From assembly GCF_018325905.1 (NCBI RefSeq), contig NZ_AP021901.1:868001-932000 (forward strand): a stretch of DNA of 64,000 nucleotides, written 5' to 3'. Source of the stretch: Pseudomonas sp. St316. Its GTDB lineage: Bacteria > Pseudomonadota > Gammaproteobacteria > Pseudomonadales > Pseudomonadaceae. How positions within the stretch are numbered: the stretch's first letter is position 1; each line of letters opens with the position of its first letter. A program made the position numbers and the translations under genes. Below are positions 17,004-26,019 of this stretch, piece by piece. The notes beneath the pieces were generated by a model. That model made no database searches and had not been told where the DNA came from. It was given only the letters and a program-made list of their open reading frames with translations.

Positions 17004-17873
17004 ATGAGCCACGTGTTGGAAGATCTGGTCGACCTGCTGACCCTGGAACCGATCGAAGAGAACCTGTTTCGCGGGCGTAGCCAGGATTTGGGGTTTCGCC
17101 AGTTGTTCGGCGGCCAGGTACTGGGCCAGTCGTTGTCGGCGGCCAGCCAGACCGTGGAAGAGGCGCGCCATGTGCATTCGATGCACGGTTACTTCCTGCG
17201 TCCGGGTGACGCGGCATTGCCGGTGGTCTACCAGGTGGACCGGGTGCGTGACGGTGGCAGCTTCAGCACTCGCCGGGTGACGGCGATCCAGAAGGGCAAC
17301 CCGATTTTCACTTGCAGTGCGTCGTTCCAGTACGACGAAGAGGGCTTTGAGCACCAGAGCAGCATGCCGCAAGTCGTCGGGCCGGAGAACCTGCCGTCCG
17401 AGCTGGAACTGACCCAGCAACGTGCGCACTTGCTGCCTGAGCACATGCGCGAAAAACTGCTGTGCCCCAAGCCGATCGAAGTGCGCCCGGTCACCGAAAA
17501 AGACCCTTACAACCCGCAGCCGGCCGATCCGGTCAAATACGTGTGGTTCCGTGCCGATGGCGCCCTGGCGGATTCGCCGGCCTTGCACAAATACCTGCTG
17601 GCCTACGCGTCGGACTTCGGCCTGTTGACCACTTCGCTGCTGCCCCACGGCAAATCGGTTTGGCACAAGGACATGCAGGTCGCCAGCCTCGATCACGCCT
17701 TGTGGTTCCATGCCGACCTGCGCGCCGATGACTGGTTGCTCTACGCCATGGACAGCCCGTGGGCCGGCAATTCCCGCGGGTTCTCCCGTGGCAGCGTGTT
17801 CAACCGCGCCGGGCAACTGGTGGCCTCGGTGACCCAGGAAGGCCTGATTCGCCATCGCAAGGACTGGGCATGA
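17004..17873 (+). CDS. tesB: Acyl-CoA thioesterase II
   Basis: 289-residue TesB, a double-hotdog enzyme that hydrolyses medium- and long-chain acyl-CoA. Recognisable segments are LEPIEENLFRGRSQDLGFRQLFGGQVLGQSL, HGYFLRPGD, GGSFSTRRV in the first hotdog, and the catalytic-region LDHALWFHADLRADDWLLY and SVTQEGLIR in the second. Normal length. The start codon of the HAD gene overlaps its stop (ATGA), so the two form an operon. Confidence 0.95.
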   Translation: MSHVLEDLVDLLTLEPIEENLFRGRSQDLGFRQLFGGQVLGQSLSAASQTVEEARHVHSMHGYFLRPGDAALPVVYQVDRVRDGGSFSTRRVTAIQKGNPIFTCSASFQYDEEGFEHQSSMPQVVGPENLPSELELTQQRAHLLPEHMREKLLCPKPIEVRPVTEKDPYNPQPADPVKYVWFRADGALADSPALHKYLLAYASDFGLLTTSLLPHGKSVWHKDMQVASLDHALWFHADLRADDWLLYAMDSPWAGNSRGFSRGSVFNRAGQLVASVTQEGLIRHRKDWA

Positions 17874-18463
17874 GCCTGGCCGAGGTTCGTCACTGGGTGT
17901 TCGACATGGATGGCACGCTGACCATCGCCGTGCATGACTTCGCGGCGATCCGCGTGGCCCTGGCGATTCCGGCCGAAGACGACATCCTCACCCATCTGGC
18001 GGCGTTGCCGGCTGATGAAGCCGCGACCAAGCATGCCTGGCTGCTGGAGCACGAACGGGACCTGGCGTTGGGCTCCAAGCCTGCACCGGGGGCGGTCGAG
18101 TTGGTGCGTGAACTGGCGAGGCGCGGTTATCGCCTGGGCATCCTCACCCGCAACGCCCGCGAACTGGCCCACGTGACCCTTGAGGCCATCGGCCTGGCGG
18201 ACTGTTTCGCCGTGGAAGATGTGCTGGGGCGCGACGAGGCTCCGCCCAAGCCGCATCCCGGTGGCCTGTTGAAACTGGCCGAGGCCTGGAACGTGGCGCC
18301 CGAGGCGATGGTGATGGTGGGTGATTACCGCTTTGACCTGGACTGCGGTCGCGCGGCGGGGGCGCGGACGGTGCTGGTGAACCTGCCGGACAATCCGTGG
18401 CCGGAGCTGACGGATTGGCATGCGCGCGATTGTGCCGAGTTGCGGCGGATGCTGTTGGCTTGA
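17870..18463 (+). CDS. HAD-IA family hydrolase
   Basis: 197-residue haloacid-dehalogenase-type phosphatase. Motif I FDMDGTLT (nucleophile and acid Asp), motif II LTRNARE, motif III Lys in PPKPHPGG, motif IV VGDYRFDLDCG; all four are intact, with an alpha-helical cap inserted after motif I. The ATG overlaps the tesB stop by four bases, implying coupled translation. Phosphoglycolate phosphatase-like or a broad small-phosphatase role is possible; the substrate is not evident. Confidence 0.88.
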   Translation: MSLAEVRHWVFDMDGTLTIAVHDFAAIRVALAIPAEDDILTHLAALPADEAATKHAWLLEHERDLALGSKPAPGAVELVRELARRGYRLGILTRNARELAHVTLEAIGLADCFAVEDVLGRDEAPPKPHPGGLLKLAEAWNVAPEAMVMVGDYRFDLDCGRAAGARTVLVNLPDNPWPELTDWHARDCAELRRMLLA

Positions 18464-18482
18464 GAGTGATAGCGGCTGGCTA

Positions 18483-18583
18483 GCCGCTATCGCGAGCAAG
18501 CTCGCTCCCACAGTGATTTGTGGGTGAGCACAGATTCTTTAATCGACAGAGAACCCCTGTGGGAGCGAGCTTGCTCGCGATGA
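18483..18583. repeat. REP pair, outward-inverted arrangement
   Basis: Family A arms at 18483-18513 and 18557-18583 with CACAG/CTGTG ends facing each other, the same order as the element at 13704. It lies between the convergent HAD and alpha/beta hydrolase genes. Confidence 0.88.
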
Positions 18584-18606
18584 GGCCCTGTCAGGCAACA
18601 CAAGGC

Positions 18607-19554
18607 TTACTGACCAAACAACGCCTTCAACCCCTCAGGCGAAGTCAACATCCCATCCCCGTTATGCCCCACCCCGGGCACCTCGATCAGCCGCTGGTTC
18701 AACCCGACGGGGTGACGCCGGCTCAGGTAGTCGAAAAAGAAGTGCCCGCGCAGTAACCGATACGCCCCCTGGGTCTGCGCTTCGCAGCCCTTATCCAGCG
18801 CCGGGTGCTCCGGGTCGATGTCCTGTTGCCCGAGCAGATAGACGATATCGCGCCTGACGTAGTTTTCTTCTAACTGAGCGGGTGTTTGCCCGGCGGCATA
18901 GGCGGGCAAGTGCTGCAGGCCGTACTTCCAGTGATTGAAGCCAGGGCAACTGGCGAGGTCGAAGGCCATGGGCCGTTGCGCATCGAAATAGGCGTAGGAC
19001 GACGGGTTGGCAATGACAAACCGCGGGCTGATCCGGTACTGGCCGTGGGCGAGCAAGGCATAGCGCTGCACTACCTGGGCGCCACCGGAATGGCCGGCGA
19101 TGACGATCTCCTTCACTTCGGGAAACTGCTGCCGGTCACTGACGCGTGCAACGATGTCGTCCAGTACTTGGAAGGAACTGACTGGGTTGGGCCCTGTGGA
19201 CAGGCCTCCGGCCATCCAGTCGTTGCCTTGCCAGCGCAGGATGTCATTGGGCAATTGATGGCGCGCCACGTCCTGTTCGTTGAGAAACTGCGGGGCGATG
19301 ATCAGGGTGGTGTCCAGTTGCCCGGCCTGCCCGGCAGCCTTTTCGGCGCTGTGCAGGTAGGTGTCGGCATTGCGCAGCCGACCGTGGAGGATGATCAACA
19401 CGCGCTGGATGGACGCCGGGGGCGGGCTTACGGCGACGGCCATGGCGCCGCCCTTGAACTGCAGTCGTCCTTGGGCGACGACGTTGACGCCATGTTCCTC
19501 GGCCTGGGCAACGGCGCAGCACAGCACCAACCCGATCAGCGCCCCCCACTTCAT
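18607..19554 (-). CDS. Exported alpha/beta hydrolase
   Basis: 315-residue predicted periplasmic hydrolase. Signal peptide residues 1-18 (KWGALIGLVLCCAVAQA). The fold is indicated by the oxyanion-region VLIILHGRLRNADTY, the nucleophile elbow GHSGG with Ser156, the acid region YLLGQQDIDPEH, and the catalytic His in VPGVGHNGDGML near the C-terminus. Its ATG lies immediately after the stop of the metallopeptidase gene on the same strand, so both are one operon. The natural substrate is unknown. Confidence 0.82.
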   Translation of the reverse strand: MKWGALIGLVLCCAVAQAEEHGVNVVAQGRLQFKGGAMAVAVSPPPASIQRVLIILHGRLRNADTYLHSAEKAAGQAGQLDTTLIIAPQFLNEQDVARHQLPNDILRWQGNDWMAGGLSTGPNPVSSFQVLDDIVARVSDRQQFPEVKEIVIAGHSGGAQVVQRYALLAHGQYRISPRFVIANPSSYAYFDAQRPMAFDLASCPGFNHWKYGLQHLPAYAAGQTPAQLEENYVRRDIVYLLGQQDIDPEHPALDKGCEAQTQGAYRLLRGHFFFDYLSRRHPVGLNQRLIEVPGVGHNGDGMLTSPEGLKALFGQ

Positions 19555-20445
19555 CTACAGGTTTTTCGCCGCGAACGTGTCGCACTGGCTGACCTGGCCC
19601 TGGGCGAACCCGGTCTTGAACCAGCGCACTCGCTGCGCCGACGTGCCGTGGGTGAAGGAATCCGGTACCACACGGCCCTGGCCTTGTTGCTGCAAGCGGT
19701 CATCGCCGATGGCATTGGCGGCGTTCAAGGCTTCCTCGATGTCTCCCGGCTCCAGCCAGTTCAGGCGTTTTTGCGCGTGATTGGCCCACACACCCGCCAG
19801 GCAATCGGCCTGTAACTCCTGGCGTACCAACAAGCCGCCATCGCCTTCCATCTGCCGGCCTTGCTGGCGCGCTTCCTGGATTTTCGCCGACACGCCGAGC
19901 AGCGTCTGTACGTGGTGTCCGACTTCGTGGGCAATGACGTAGGCCTGGGCGAAGTCCCCGGCGGCGGAGAAGCGTTGGGACATTTCCTTGAAGAAACTCA
20001 TGTCCAGGTAGACTTGCCGGTCTGCCGGGCAATAGAACGGACCGGTCGCCGACGAGGCAAGGCCGCAGGCCGAGTTGACCCGACCGCTGAACAACACCAG
20101 TTTGGGTTGCTGGTATTGGCGTCCGGCTTGCTGGAAGACCTGGCCCCAGGTGTCTTCGGTATCGCCGAGAATCGAGCGCACGAACTCGGCCTGTTCATCG
20201 TTGGCCGGTGGCGCCTGGCGGGTTTGTGACGTGGCGGGCGCGGACTGGTCCATCTGCCCGGCCAGTTGCCCGAGAATCTGCATCGGGTCCTGGCCGGTGA
20301 TCCAGCCGATGCCGACGATCAGGAGGATGGCCGTCAGGCTCAGTCCCTTGCCGCCGCCGAAGCGCATCCCGCCACCGCCACCGCCCCCACCGTCGTCGCG
20401 GGCGTCCACCACGTTGTCACTGCGGCGACCTTTTTTCCATAGCAT
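19555..20445 (-). CDS. YpfJ/KPN_02809-family neutral zinc metallopeptidase
   Basis: 296-residue predicted membrane-anchored metallopeptidase. The ATG at 20445 is preceded by AGAGGAACG. The N-terminal tail contains a run of glycines (residues 19-26), followed by one membrane helix (residues 35-49), and a periplasmic domain with the zinc motif HEVGHH at residues 173-178. The C-terminal FTHGTSAQRVRWFKTGFAQGQVSQCDTF is typical of the YpfJ family. Target unknown. Directly followed by the exported hydrolase with no gap, suggesting a shared envelope role. Confidence 0.88.
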   Translation of the reverse strand: MLWKKGRRSDNVVDARDDGGGGGGGGMRFGGGKGLSLTAILLIVGIGWITGQDPMQILGQLAGQMDQSAPATSQTRQAPPANDEQAEFVRSILGDTEDTWGQVFQQAGRQYQQPKLVLFSGRVNSACGLASSATGPFYCPADRQVYLDMSFFKEMSQRFSAAGDFAQAYVIAHEVGHHVQTLLGVSAKIQEARQQGRQMEGDGGLLVRQELQADCLAGVWANHAQKRLNWLEPGDIEEALNAANAIGDDRLQQQGQGRVVPDSFTHGTSAQRVRWFKTGFAQGQVSQCDTFAAKNL

Positions 20446-20616
20446 GTGGGCGTTCCTCTGGTTGACCGGGGTGTCACTGTACTGCCGTTGCGGTGAGTCT
20501 AGCTTTTGGGGCGTCAGGATGCGCGTGTCGCCTGAGCTTTCAGGCAATCGTCGTGGGGTTTGGTTCATCAGGGCATGAATGAAGGGCTCATTGGTTCCAG
20601 AATTTGCATTACACTT

Positions 20617-20638
20617 TGCATATTCTAGAATCGATGCA
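20617..20638. promoter_or_regulatory. Imperfect palindrome upstream of the IclR gene
   Basis: TGCAT and ATGCA flank the perfect 10-base palindrome ATTCTAGAAT in a 22-base stretch, 18 bases before the IclR-type start codon. Its position suits an autoregulatory operator, but it does not match the PcaR-like sites found further right. Inference only. Confidence 0.4.
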
Positions 20639-20656
20639 CTTGTCTTTGGATCGCTC

Positions 20657-21433
20657 ATGGCCGGCAGTCAAATCGAACGGGTTTTCAATGTGCTGGAAAG
20701 CCTCGCCAGCGACCCACGCGGGTGGCCGCTGCTAGGCTTGGCCGAACAGCTGCAGATTCCCAAGAGTGCCACCCACCGTTTGCTCGCCGAACTGATGCGC
20801 CTGGGCTATGTACGCCAGAATCCCGAGAACCTGCGTTATCACTTGTCGACCCGACTGGTTGCCATGGGCTTTCGCTATTTGTCGCGAAGCGGTGCTGACA
20901 TCGTGCAGCCCGTGCTCGATCGCCTGGCACAGGAAACGGGTGAACTGGTGCGCCTGGGTGTCATCGAAGGGGAGTGCCAGACCTGGATCGCCAAGTCTCA
21001 GGGGGCCCGTTCCGGCTTGCGTTACGACCCGGACATGGGGCGTGAGACGCCGTTGTCCTATACCGCGTCGGGCCATGCCTGGCTGGCTTGCATGAGTGAC
21101 GCCGAGGCGTTGGCCCTGGTGGCGCGCCAGGCCGTGCAAGTGCCGGAGGACGCCGGGCCAAACGCACCACGCAGCCCGGCTGAACTGCTCCAGTACCTGC
21201 ACCAGGCCCGCGAACAAGGCTATGCCTGTGTCGAGGAAAGCTCGGCGATCGGCACGTCGGCCATTGCCGCTGTGGTCCGTCATCCATTGGATGGCCGAGT
21301 CATCGGTGTGTTGAGTGTTGCCGGCCCCAGCGCACGGATGACGCGGGCGCGGTTGCATGAGCTGGCACCGACCTTGCTGGCGTTTGCCGAGGAGTTATCG
21401 CAAGCCAGCCAGGCCTCGGAGTTGTTCAGCTGA
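20657..21433 (+). CDS. IclR-family transcriptional regulator
   Basis: 258-residue regulator. Winged helix-turn-helix at residues 1-65 (QIERVFNVLESLASDPRGWPLLGLAEQLQIPKSATHRLLAELMRLGYV), then the IclR effector domain with RYDPDMGRETPLSYTASGHAWLA and EESSAIGTSAIAAVVRHPLDGRVIGVLSVAGP. ATG at 20657. Its neighbours to the right are a permease and the dehydroshikimate cluster, so it is a natural candidate for their regulator; IclR proteins such as PcaR often control aromatic-acid genes. The effector is unproven. Confidence 0.9.
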   Translation: MAGSQIERVFNVLESLASDPRGWPLLGLAEQLQIPKSATHRLLAELMRLGYVRQNPENLRYHLSTRLVAMGFRYLSRSGADIVQPVLDRLAQETGELVRLGVIEGECQTWIAKSQGARSGLRYDPDMGRETPLSYTASGHAWLACMSDAEALALVARQAVQVPEDAGPNAPRSPAELLQYLHQAREQGYACVEESSAIGTSAIAAVVRHPLDGRVIGVLSVAGPSARMTRARLHELAPTLLAFAEELSQASQASELFS

Positions 21434-21494
21434 ATGCGGTCTCATCCGTCACAGCAAGCCTTGCTCCCTACATCACGCAACGCAGGATTCCTAC

Positions 21495-22373
21495 ATGACC
21501 GTTAGCACTCCGCTTTCCGGCGTCAATCAGGCTTTCAAGGGCATCCTGCTTATTCTGGTGGCGACGTTTCTGTTTTCCAGTCATGACGCCTTGGCGAAAT
21601 ATCTCTCGGGTTTCTACCCGATCATCATGGTGGTCTGGGCACGCTACGTGGTGCACACATTGTTGATGGCGGGTATTTTCCTGCCGCGCTCGGGGCTGCG
21701 GGTCCTGCGTACCAAGCGCCCTTTGTGGCAACTGGCCCGGGCGCTGTGCCTGCTGGGTACCAGCCTGTTCTTCACCACGGCGCTGTTGTATATCCCGTTG
21801 GCCGAGGCGACGGCGGTCAACTTTCTCGCGCCCGTGCTGGTCACCGCGTTGTCGGTGCCATTGCTGGGTGAACACGTGACACGCGGCCAATGGATCGCGG
21901 TGATCTTCGGCTTTATCGGGGTGTTGATCATCGTCCATCCGGGCGGTGATCTGTTCACCCCGGCGGTGATATTGCCGTTCTGTTCGGCGCTGTTCTTCTG
22001 TTTCTACCAACTGCTCACGCGCAAGCTCAGCGAGATCGACAGCCCGACCACCAGCAACTTCTTCGCCGGCCTGTGCAACACCTTGGTGATGAGCGCGCTG
22101 GTGCCGTTCTTCTGGCAAGTGCCGAGCTTTTTGCACGGCGCGATGATGCTGGCGCTGGGCGCCTGCGGGATGACGGCGCACCTGATGCTGACCCAGGCCT
22201 TCCGTTTTGCCGCTCCGGCGCTGCTCGCACCGTTCGGGTACTGCCAGATCGTGTTTGCCGGGCTGCTGGGCTGGTTGTTGTTCAACCATACGCCGACGCT
22301 GACCACGGTGGTGGGCATCGCTCTGATTTGCTTGAGTGGGCTGGCGGCGGCGTGGCAACAGCGGCGGGGGTAA
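21495..22373 (+). CDS. DMT-superfamily (EamA) permease
   Basis: 292-residue inner-membrane protein with two EamA repeats and about ten helices (FKGILLILVATFLFSSHDALAKYLSGFYPIIMVVWARYVVHTLL at the start). The ATG at 21495 has AGGA eight bases upstream. It lies 61 bases behind the IclR gene in the same direction and may belong to its regulon. S-adenosylmethionine-uptake-type EamA proteins have a similar opening, but the substrate is not identifiable. Confidence 0.82.
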   Translation: MTVSTPLSGVNQAFKGILLILVATFLFSSHDALAKYLSGFYPIIMVVWARYVVHTLLMAGIFLPRSGLRVLRTKRPLWQLARALCLLGTSLFFTTALLYIPLAEATAVNFLAPVLVTALSVPLLGEHVTRGQWIAVIFGFIGVLIIVHPGGDLFTPAVILPFCSALFFCFYQLLTRKLSEIDSPTTSNFFAGLCNTLVMSALVPFFWQVPSFLHGAMMLALGACGMTAHLMLTQAFRFAAPALLAPFGYCQIVFAGLLGWLLFNHTPTLTTVVGIALICLSGLAAAWQQRRG

Positions 22374-22392
22374 CACGGATTGTGGAGAGTTG

Positions 22393-22483
22393 ATTGTGGG
22401 AGCAAGGCTTGCCCGCGATGAAGACGATGCGGTCCCAAGTGAACCGAGGCGCCTGCATCGCGGGCAAGCCTTGCTCCCACAAT
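22393..22483. repeat. REPIN, family B
   Basis: ATTGTGGGAGCAAGGCTTGC from 22393 and its complement ending at 22483, spacer about 35 bases. The inner core is GCAAGGCTTGCCCGCGATG rather than the GCGAGCTTGCTCGCGAT of family A. It lies between the convergent DMT and MFS genes. Confidence 0.9.
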
Positions 22484-22508
22484 CGGGATGAATCCCGGGC
22501 GACTGGAA

Positions 22509-23846
22509 TCAGCTTTCCAGCGTAGGCACCTTGCGCGGCGCCATGAAGTACAACCAGGTCAGGGCAATGAAGTACATCGCCGGGATCAAGGTGAACAGCA
22601 CGGTGTAATTGTTGTTGGTAACGGTGAGGATGTGGCCGACCAACTGGGTCATGAACATCCCGCCGATGGCCGCGCACATGCCGCCGAAGCCAAACACCGT
22701 ACTCATCATGTGCTTGGGCGTGTAGTCCATGACCAGGCTCCAGATATTGGCGGTCCAGGCCTGGTGTGCGCCGATGGCCAGGGAAATGGCGAACACCGCT
22801 ATCCACAGGCTGCTGGAGCCTGCGGCCATGATCACGCCGATGATGCAGCAGGCGAACAGCAGCATGGACACCAGTCGTGCCTTGATCGGATCAAGGCCGC
22901 GGCCGATCAGGAATGAAGACAGGATGCCGCCACCCACGCTGCCGAAGTCGGCGGTGAGGTAGATGATGATCAGCGGGATACCCATCTGGGTCACATTGAT
23001 GCCCAGGTTGTATTGCTGGTTCAGGAACGGCGGCAGCCAGTAGAGGTAGAACCAGAACACCGGCGCGGTGATCGAGTAGGCCAGGGCGAAGGCCCAGGTG
23101 CCGCGCATGCGCAGGATACGGGAGAAAGGCACGCGGACCTGGTCCGGTTCGTCCTGGGCCTGGATGTAGTCCAGTTCCGACTGTTTGACGCTGGGATGGT
23201 CTTCGGGGTTGAAGTATTTCAGGCCCCAGAACAGCAGCCAGATCCCGCCCAGCGCGGCCATGCACAGGAACGCGGCTTGCCAGCCCCACACGTGCAGGAC
23301 CAACGGCAGCAGCATCGGGGTGAACATCGCGCCGACGTTGGTCCCGGCGTTGAAGATACCGGTGGCCACGGCCCGCTCGCCTGCCGGGAACCACAGCCGT
23401 GTGGTCTTCACGCAGGCCGGGTAGTTGGCGGCTTCGGTGAGGCCGAGGATGAAGCGGCAGACCATGAAGCCCAGCGCCGAGGTGGCCAGGCCGTGGGCAC
23501 CGGTCGCCACGCTCCAGAGCAGCACGGCGCAGAAGAACACGCGCTTGACGCCGATCCGGTCAATCAGCCGCCCTTGCAACACGAAACCGACGGCATAACC
23601 GACCTGGAACCAGAAGTTGATGTTGGCGTAGTCCATCGCCGTCCAGCTCATTTCCTTGGCCAGGATAGGCTGCATGACGCCCAGGGCGGCGCGGTCGATG
23701 TAGTTCAGCGTGGTGGCAAAAAACACCAGGGCGAGCATGCCCCAACGGGTCTTGCCCACGGCCATGGCGCCGCGAATCTTGTCACCGATGCCGCCGGAGG
23801 AGACACCCAGGCCGGGGGCCAGGCGGGAACTTTGGGAAGGGATCAT
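22509..23846 (-). CDS. MFS transporter (ACS-type), likely importer of quinate/shikimate or dehydroshikimate
   Basis: 445-residue major facilitator with twelve helices. ALVFFATTLNYIDRAALGVMQPIL in helix 1, the loop RLIDRIGVKRVFF after helix 2, and TEAANYPACVKTTRLWFP place it in the anion:cation symporter group that imports organic acids. An internal ATG at 23765 (MAVGKTRW) is an alternative start closer to the first helix; neither start has a strong ribosome site. It is divergent from quiC, with a PcaR-like sequence between them, so it probably feeds the dehydroshikimate pathway. The exact substrate is inferred from context. Confidence 0.85.
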   Translation of the reverse strand: MIPSQSSRLAPGLGVSSGGIGDKIRGAMAVGKTRWGMLALVFFATTLNYIDRAALGVMQPILAKEMSWTAMDYANINFWFQVGYAVGFVLQGRLIDRIGVKRVFFCAVLLWSVATGAHGLATSALGFMVCRFILGLTEAANYPACVKTTRLWFPAGERAVATGIFNAGTNVGAMFTPMLLPLVLHVWGWQAAFLCMAALGGIWLLFWGLKYFNPEDHPSVKQSELDYIQAQDEPDQVRVPFSRILRMRGTWAFALAYSITAPVFWFYLYWLPPFLNQQYNLGINVTQMGIPLIIIYLTADFGSVGGGILSSFLIGRGLDPIKARLVSMLLFACCIIGVIMAAGSSSLWIAVFAISLAIGAHQAWTANIWSLVMDYTPKHMMSTVFGFGGMCAAIGGMFMTQLVGHILTVTNNNYTVLFTLIPAMYFIALTWLYFMAPRKVPTLES

Positions 23847-23980
23847 AGCTTGTACCCGTTTTTGAAATTCTTATGGTTGGTCTGGGTCTGTCCATTGATG
23901 CCGGCGGCCAGGGCCTGCGTCAATGTGGAAGCGATGGTGCGCAGTGAGCAAAAAATCGTCAATTCAGCAATCGGCATATT

Positions 23981-23995
23981 GTTCGATAATCGCCC
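23981..23995. promoter_or_regulatory. PcaR-like operator between MFS gene and quiC
   Basis: GTTCGATAATCGCCC differs at one position from GTTCGATAATCGCAC, the sequence I recall for PcaR binding at the P. putida pcaIJ and pcaR promoters. It lies in the 271-base divergent region, 135 bases from the MFS start and 122 from quiC. An IclR-family protein is the expected binder. Confidence 0.6.
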
Positions 23996-24117
23996 AAAAA
24001 ACTAACCGAATGGTACATATTAAATTGCTGAAAGAAACCGGCAGCTCAATAATCGGCTGACTCTTTAAAAAGCGGCGCACCTTTTTGTAGCCGATGCCTG
24101 TCCCGGGAGCCGAAGTC

Positions 24118-26019
24118 ATGCAGCGTTCCATTGCCACCGTATCCTTGAGCGGTACCTTGCCGGAAAAACTCGAAGCCATTGCCGCCGCCGGTTTTGACGG
24201 GGTGGAAATCTTCGAGAACGACCTTCTCTATTACGATGGCAGCCCTCGGGAAATCAGGCAGATGTGCGCCGACCTGGGCATCGCCATCACGTTATTCCAA
24301 CCGTTTCGCGACTTCGAAGGCTGCCGCCGCGACCGCCTGGCGCGCAATCTGGAGCGCGCCGAGCGCAAGTTCGACTTGATGCAGGAGCTGGGCACCGACC
24401 TGGTGCTGGTGTGCAGCAACGCCTCGGCCGACAGCGTCGGCGATGAGCAGATCCTGGTCGATGACCTGCGGTTGCTCGCCGAACGTGCCGGTGCGCGGGG
24501 CTTGCGTATCGGTTACGAAGCGCTGGCCTGGGGTCGGCACGTGAATACGTATCAACAGGTCTGGAACATCGTGCGCCAGGCCGATCACCCCAGCCTCGGC
24601 GTGTTGCTCGACAGCTTCCATACCTTGTCCCTCAAGGGCGATCCGAGCGCGATCGCCGAGATTCCCGGCGACAAGATCTTCTTCGTGCAAATGGCCGACG
24701 CGCCGATCCTGGCCATGGATGTCCTGGAGTGGAGCCGGCATTTCCGTTGTTTCCCGGGGCAGGGCGAGTTCGACTTGCCGGGTTTCCTGGCACCGATCAT
24801 CAAGAGTGGCTACACCGGACCGCTGTCGCTGGAAATCTTCAACGACGGTTTCCGCGCCGCGCCGCCACGGGCCAATGCCGCCGACGGCCTGCGCTCGCTG
24901 CTGTACCTGGAAGAAAAGACCCGCCAGCGCCTGGCTGAAGAAGCGCCGGCCGCCAGCAATGCCGATATTCTTTTCGCCACGCCGCCGGCCAGTGAATACA
25001 ACGGCATCGAATTCCTCGAGTTCGCCGTGGACGATAACCTCGGTGCCAAGCTGTCCCATTGGCTGGAACGGCTGGGGTTCGTCAAGGCCGGCCAGCATCG
25101 CTCCAAGAATGTGAGCCTGCTGCGCCAGGGCGATATCAACCTGATCCTCAACAGCGAACCGTACTCGTTCGCCCACAGTTTTTTCGAAGCCCACGGACCT
25201 TCGTTGTGCGCCACCGCCGTGCGCGTGAAAAACAGCGCCAGCGCCCTGGAACGGGCCGTTGCCTACAAAGGCCAGCCTTATCGTGGGTTGGTGGGCCCCA
25301 ATGAACTGGAGCTGGCGGCGGTGCGCGCACCGGACGGTAGCCTGATTTACCTGGTGGACCAGCAGGCCGATGTCTATGGCACCGATTTCAATCTGCAGCC
25401 GGGTGCGGTCATTGGGGCCGGGCTCAAGCGCATCGACCACATGGCGATGGCGCTACCGGCCGACAGCCTCGACAGTTGGGTGCTGTTCTACAAGAGCCTG
25501 CTGGATTTCGAGGCCGACGACGAAGTCGTCCTGCCCGATCCTTATGGCCTGGTCAAAAGCCGCGCGCTGCGCAGCCGCTGCAGTTCGATCCGCTTGCCGC
25601 TGAACATTTCCGAGAACCGCAACACTGCAATCTCACACGCCTTGTCGAGTTATCGCGGCTCTGGCGTGCATCATATCGCCTTCGACTGCGACGATATCTT
25701 CGCTCAGGTCAGTCGTGCCAAAGAGGCGGGCGTACCGTTGCTGGACATCCCGCTCAATTACTACGACGACCTGGCGGCGCGGTTCGATTTCGACGACGAG
25801 TTTCTCAGCGAACTGGCCTACTTCAACGTGTTGTACGACCGTGACGCCCAGGGTGGCGAGCTGTTCCACGTCTACACCGAGCCGTTCGAAGGGCGGTTTT
25901 TCTTCGAGATCATCCAGCGCAAGAACGGCTATGCCGGTTATGGCGCTGCCAATGTCGCGGTGCGCCTGGCGGCCATGGCCAAGTCCCGCAGCGGTGGTTT
26001 GCGGCACGCCAAGTTGTAG
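24118..26019 (+). CDS. quiC: 3-Dehydroshikimate dehydratase, two-domain (QuiC1-type)
   Basis: 633-residue enzyme that dehydrates 3-dehydroshikimate to protocatechuate. The N-terminal half (residues 1-290) is a TIM barrel of the sugar-isomerase-like type; with the ATG at 24118 the metal ligands recalled for P. putida QuiC1 fall at the same numbers: Glu134 (IGYEALAWG), Asp165 (LLDSFH), Gln191 (FFVQMAD) and Glu239 (LSLEIF). That and GGGAG eight bases upstream decide for 24118 over an in-frame ATG at 24094. The C-terminal half (about residues 300-620) resembles 4-hydroxyphenylpyruvate dioxygenase (IDHMAMALP, GSGVHHIAFDCDDI, GRFFFEIIQR). The domain's own activity in this fusion is unclear; relatives are often misannotated as HPPD. 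Confidence 0.93.
   Translation: MQRSIATVSLSGTLPEKLEAIAAAGFDGVEIFENDLLYYDGSPREIRQMCADLGIAITLFQPFRDFEGCRRDRLARNLERAERKFDLMQELGTDLVLVCSNASADSVGDEQILVDDLRLLAERAGARGLRIGYEALAWGRHVNTYQQVWNIVRQADHPSLGVLLDSFHTLSLKGDPSAIAEIPGDKIFFVQMADAPILAMDVLEWSRHFRCFPGQGEFDLPGFLAPIIKSGYTGPLSLEIFNDGFRAAPPRANAADGLRSLLYLEEKTRQRLAEEAPAASNADILFATPPASEYNGIEFLEFAVDDNLGAKLSHWLERLGFVKAGQHRSKNVSLLRQGDINLILNSEPYSFAHSFFEAHGPSLCATAVRVKNSASALERAVAYKGQPYRGLVGPNELELAAVRAPDGSLIYLVDQQADVYGTDFNLQPGAVIGAGLKRIDHMAMALPADSLDSWVLFYKSLLDFEADDEVVLPDPYGLVKSRALRSRCSSIRLPLNISENRNTAISHALSSYRGSGVHHIAFDCDDIFAQVSRAKEAGVPLLDIPLNYYDDLAARFDFDDEFLSELAYFNVLYDRDAQGGELFHVYTEPFEGRFFFEIIQRKNGYAGYGAANVAVRLAAMAKSRSGGLRHAKL

Noticed and set aside
16288..17217. 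309-codon minus-strand open frame across the GNAT and tesB starts
   Set aside because: Crosses two good plus-strand genes and the gap between them; no conserved features.
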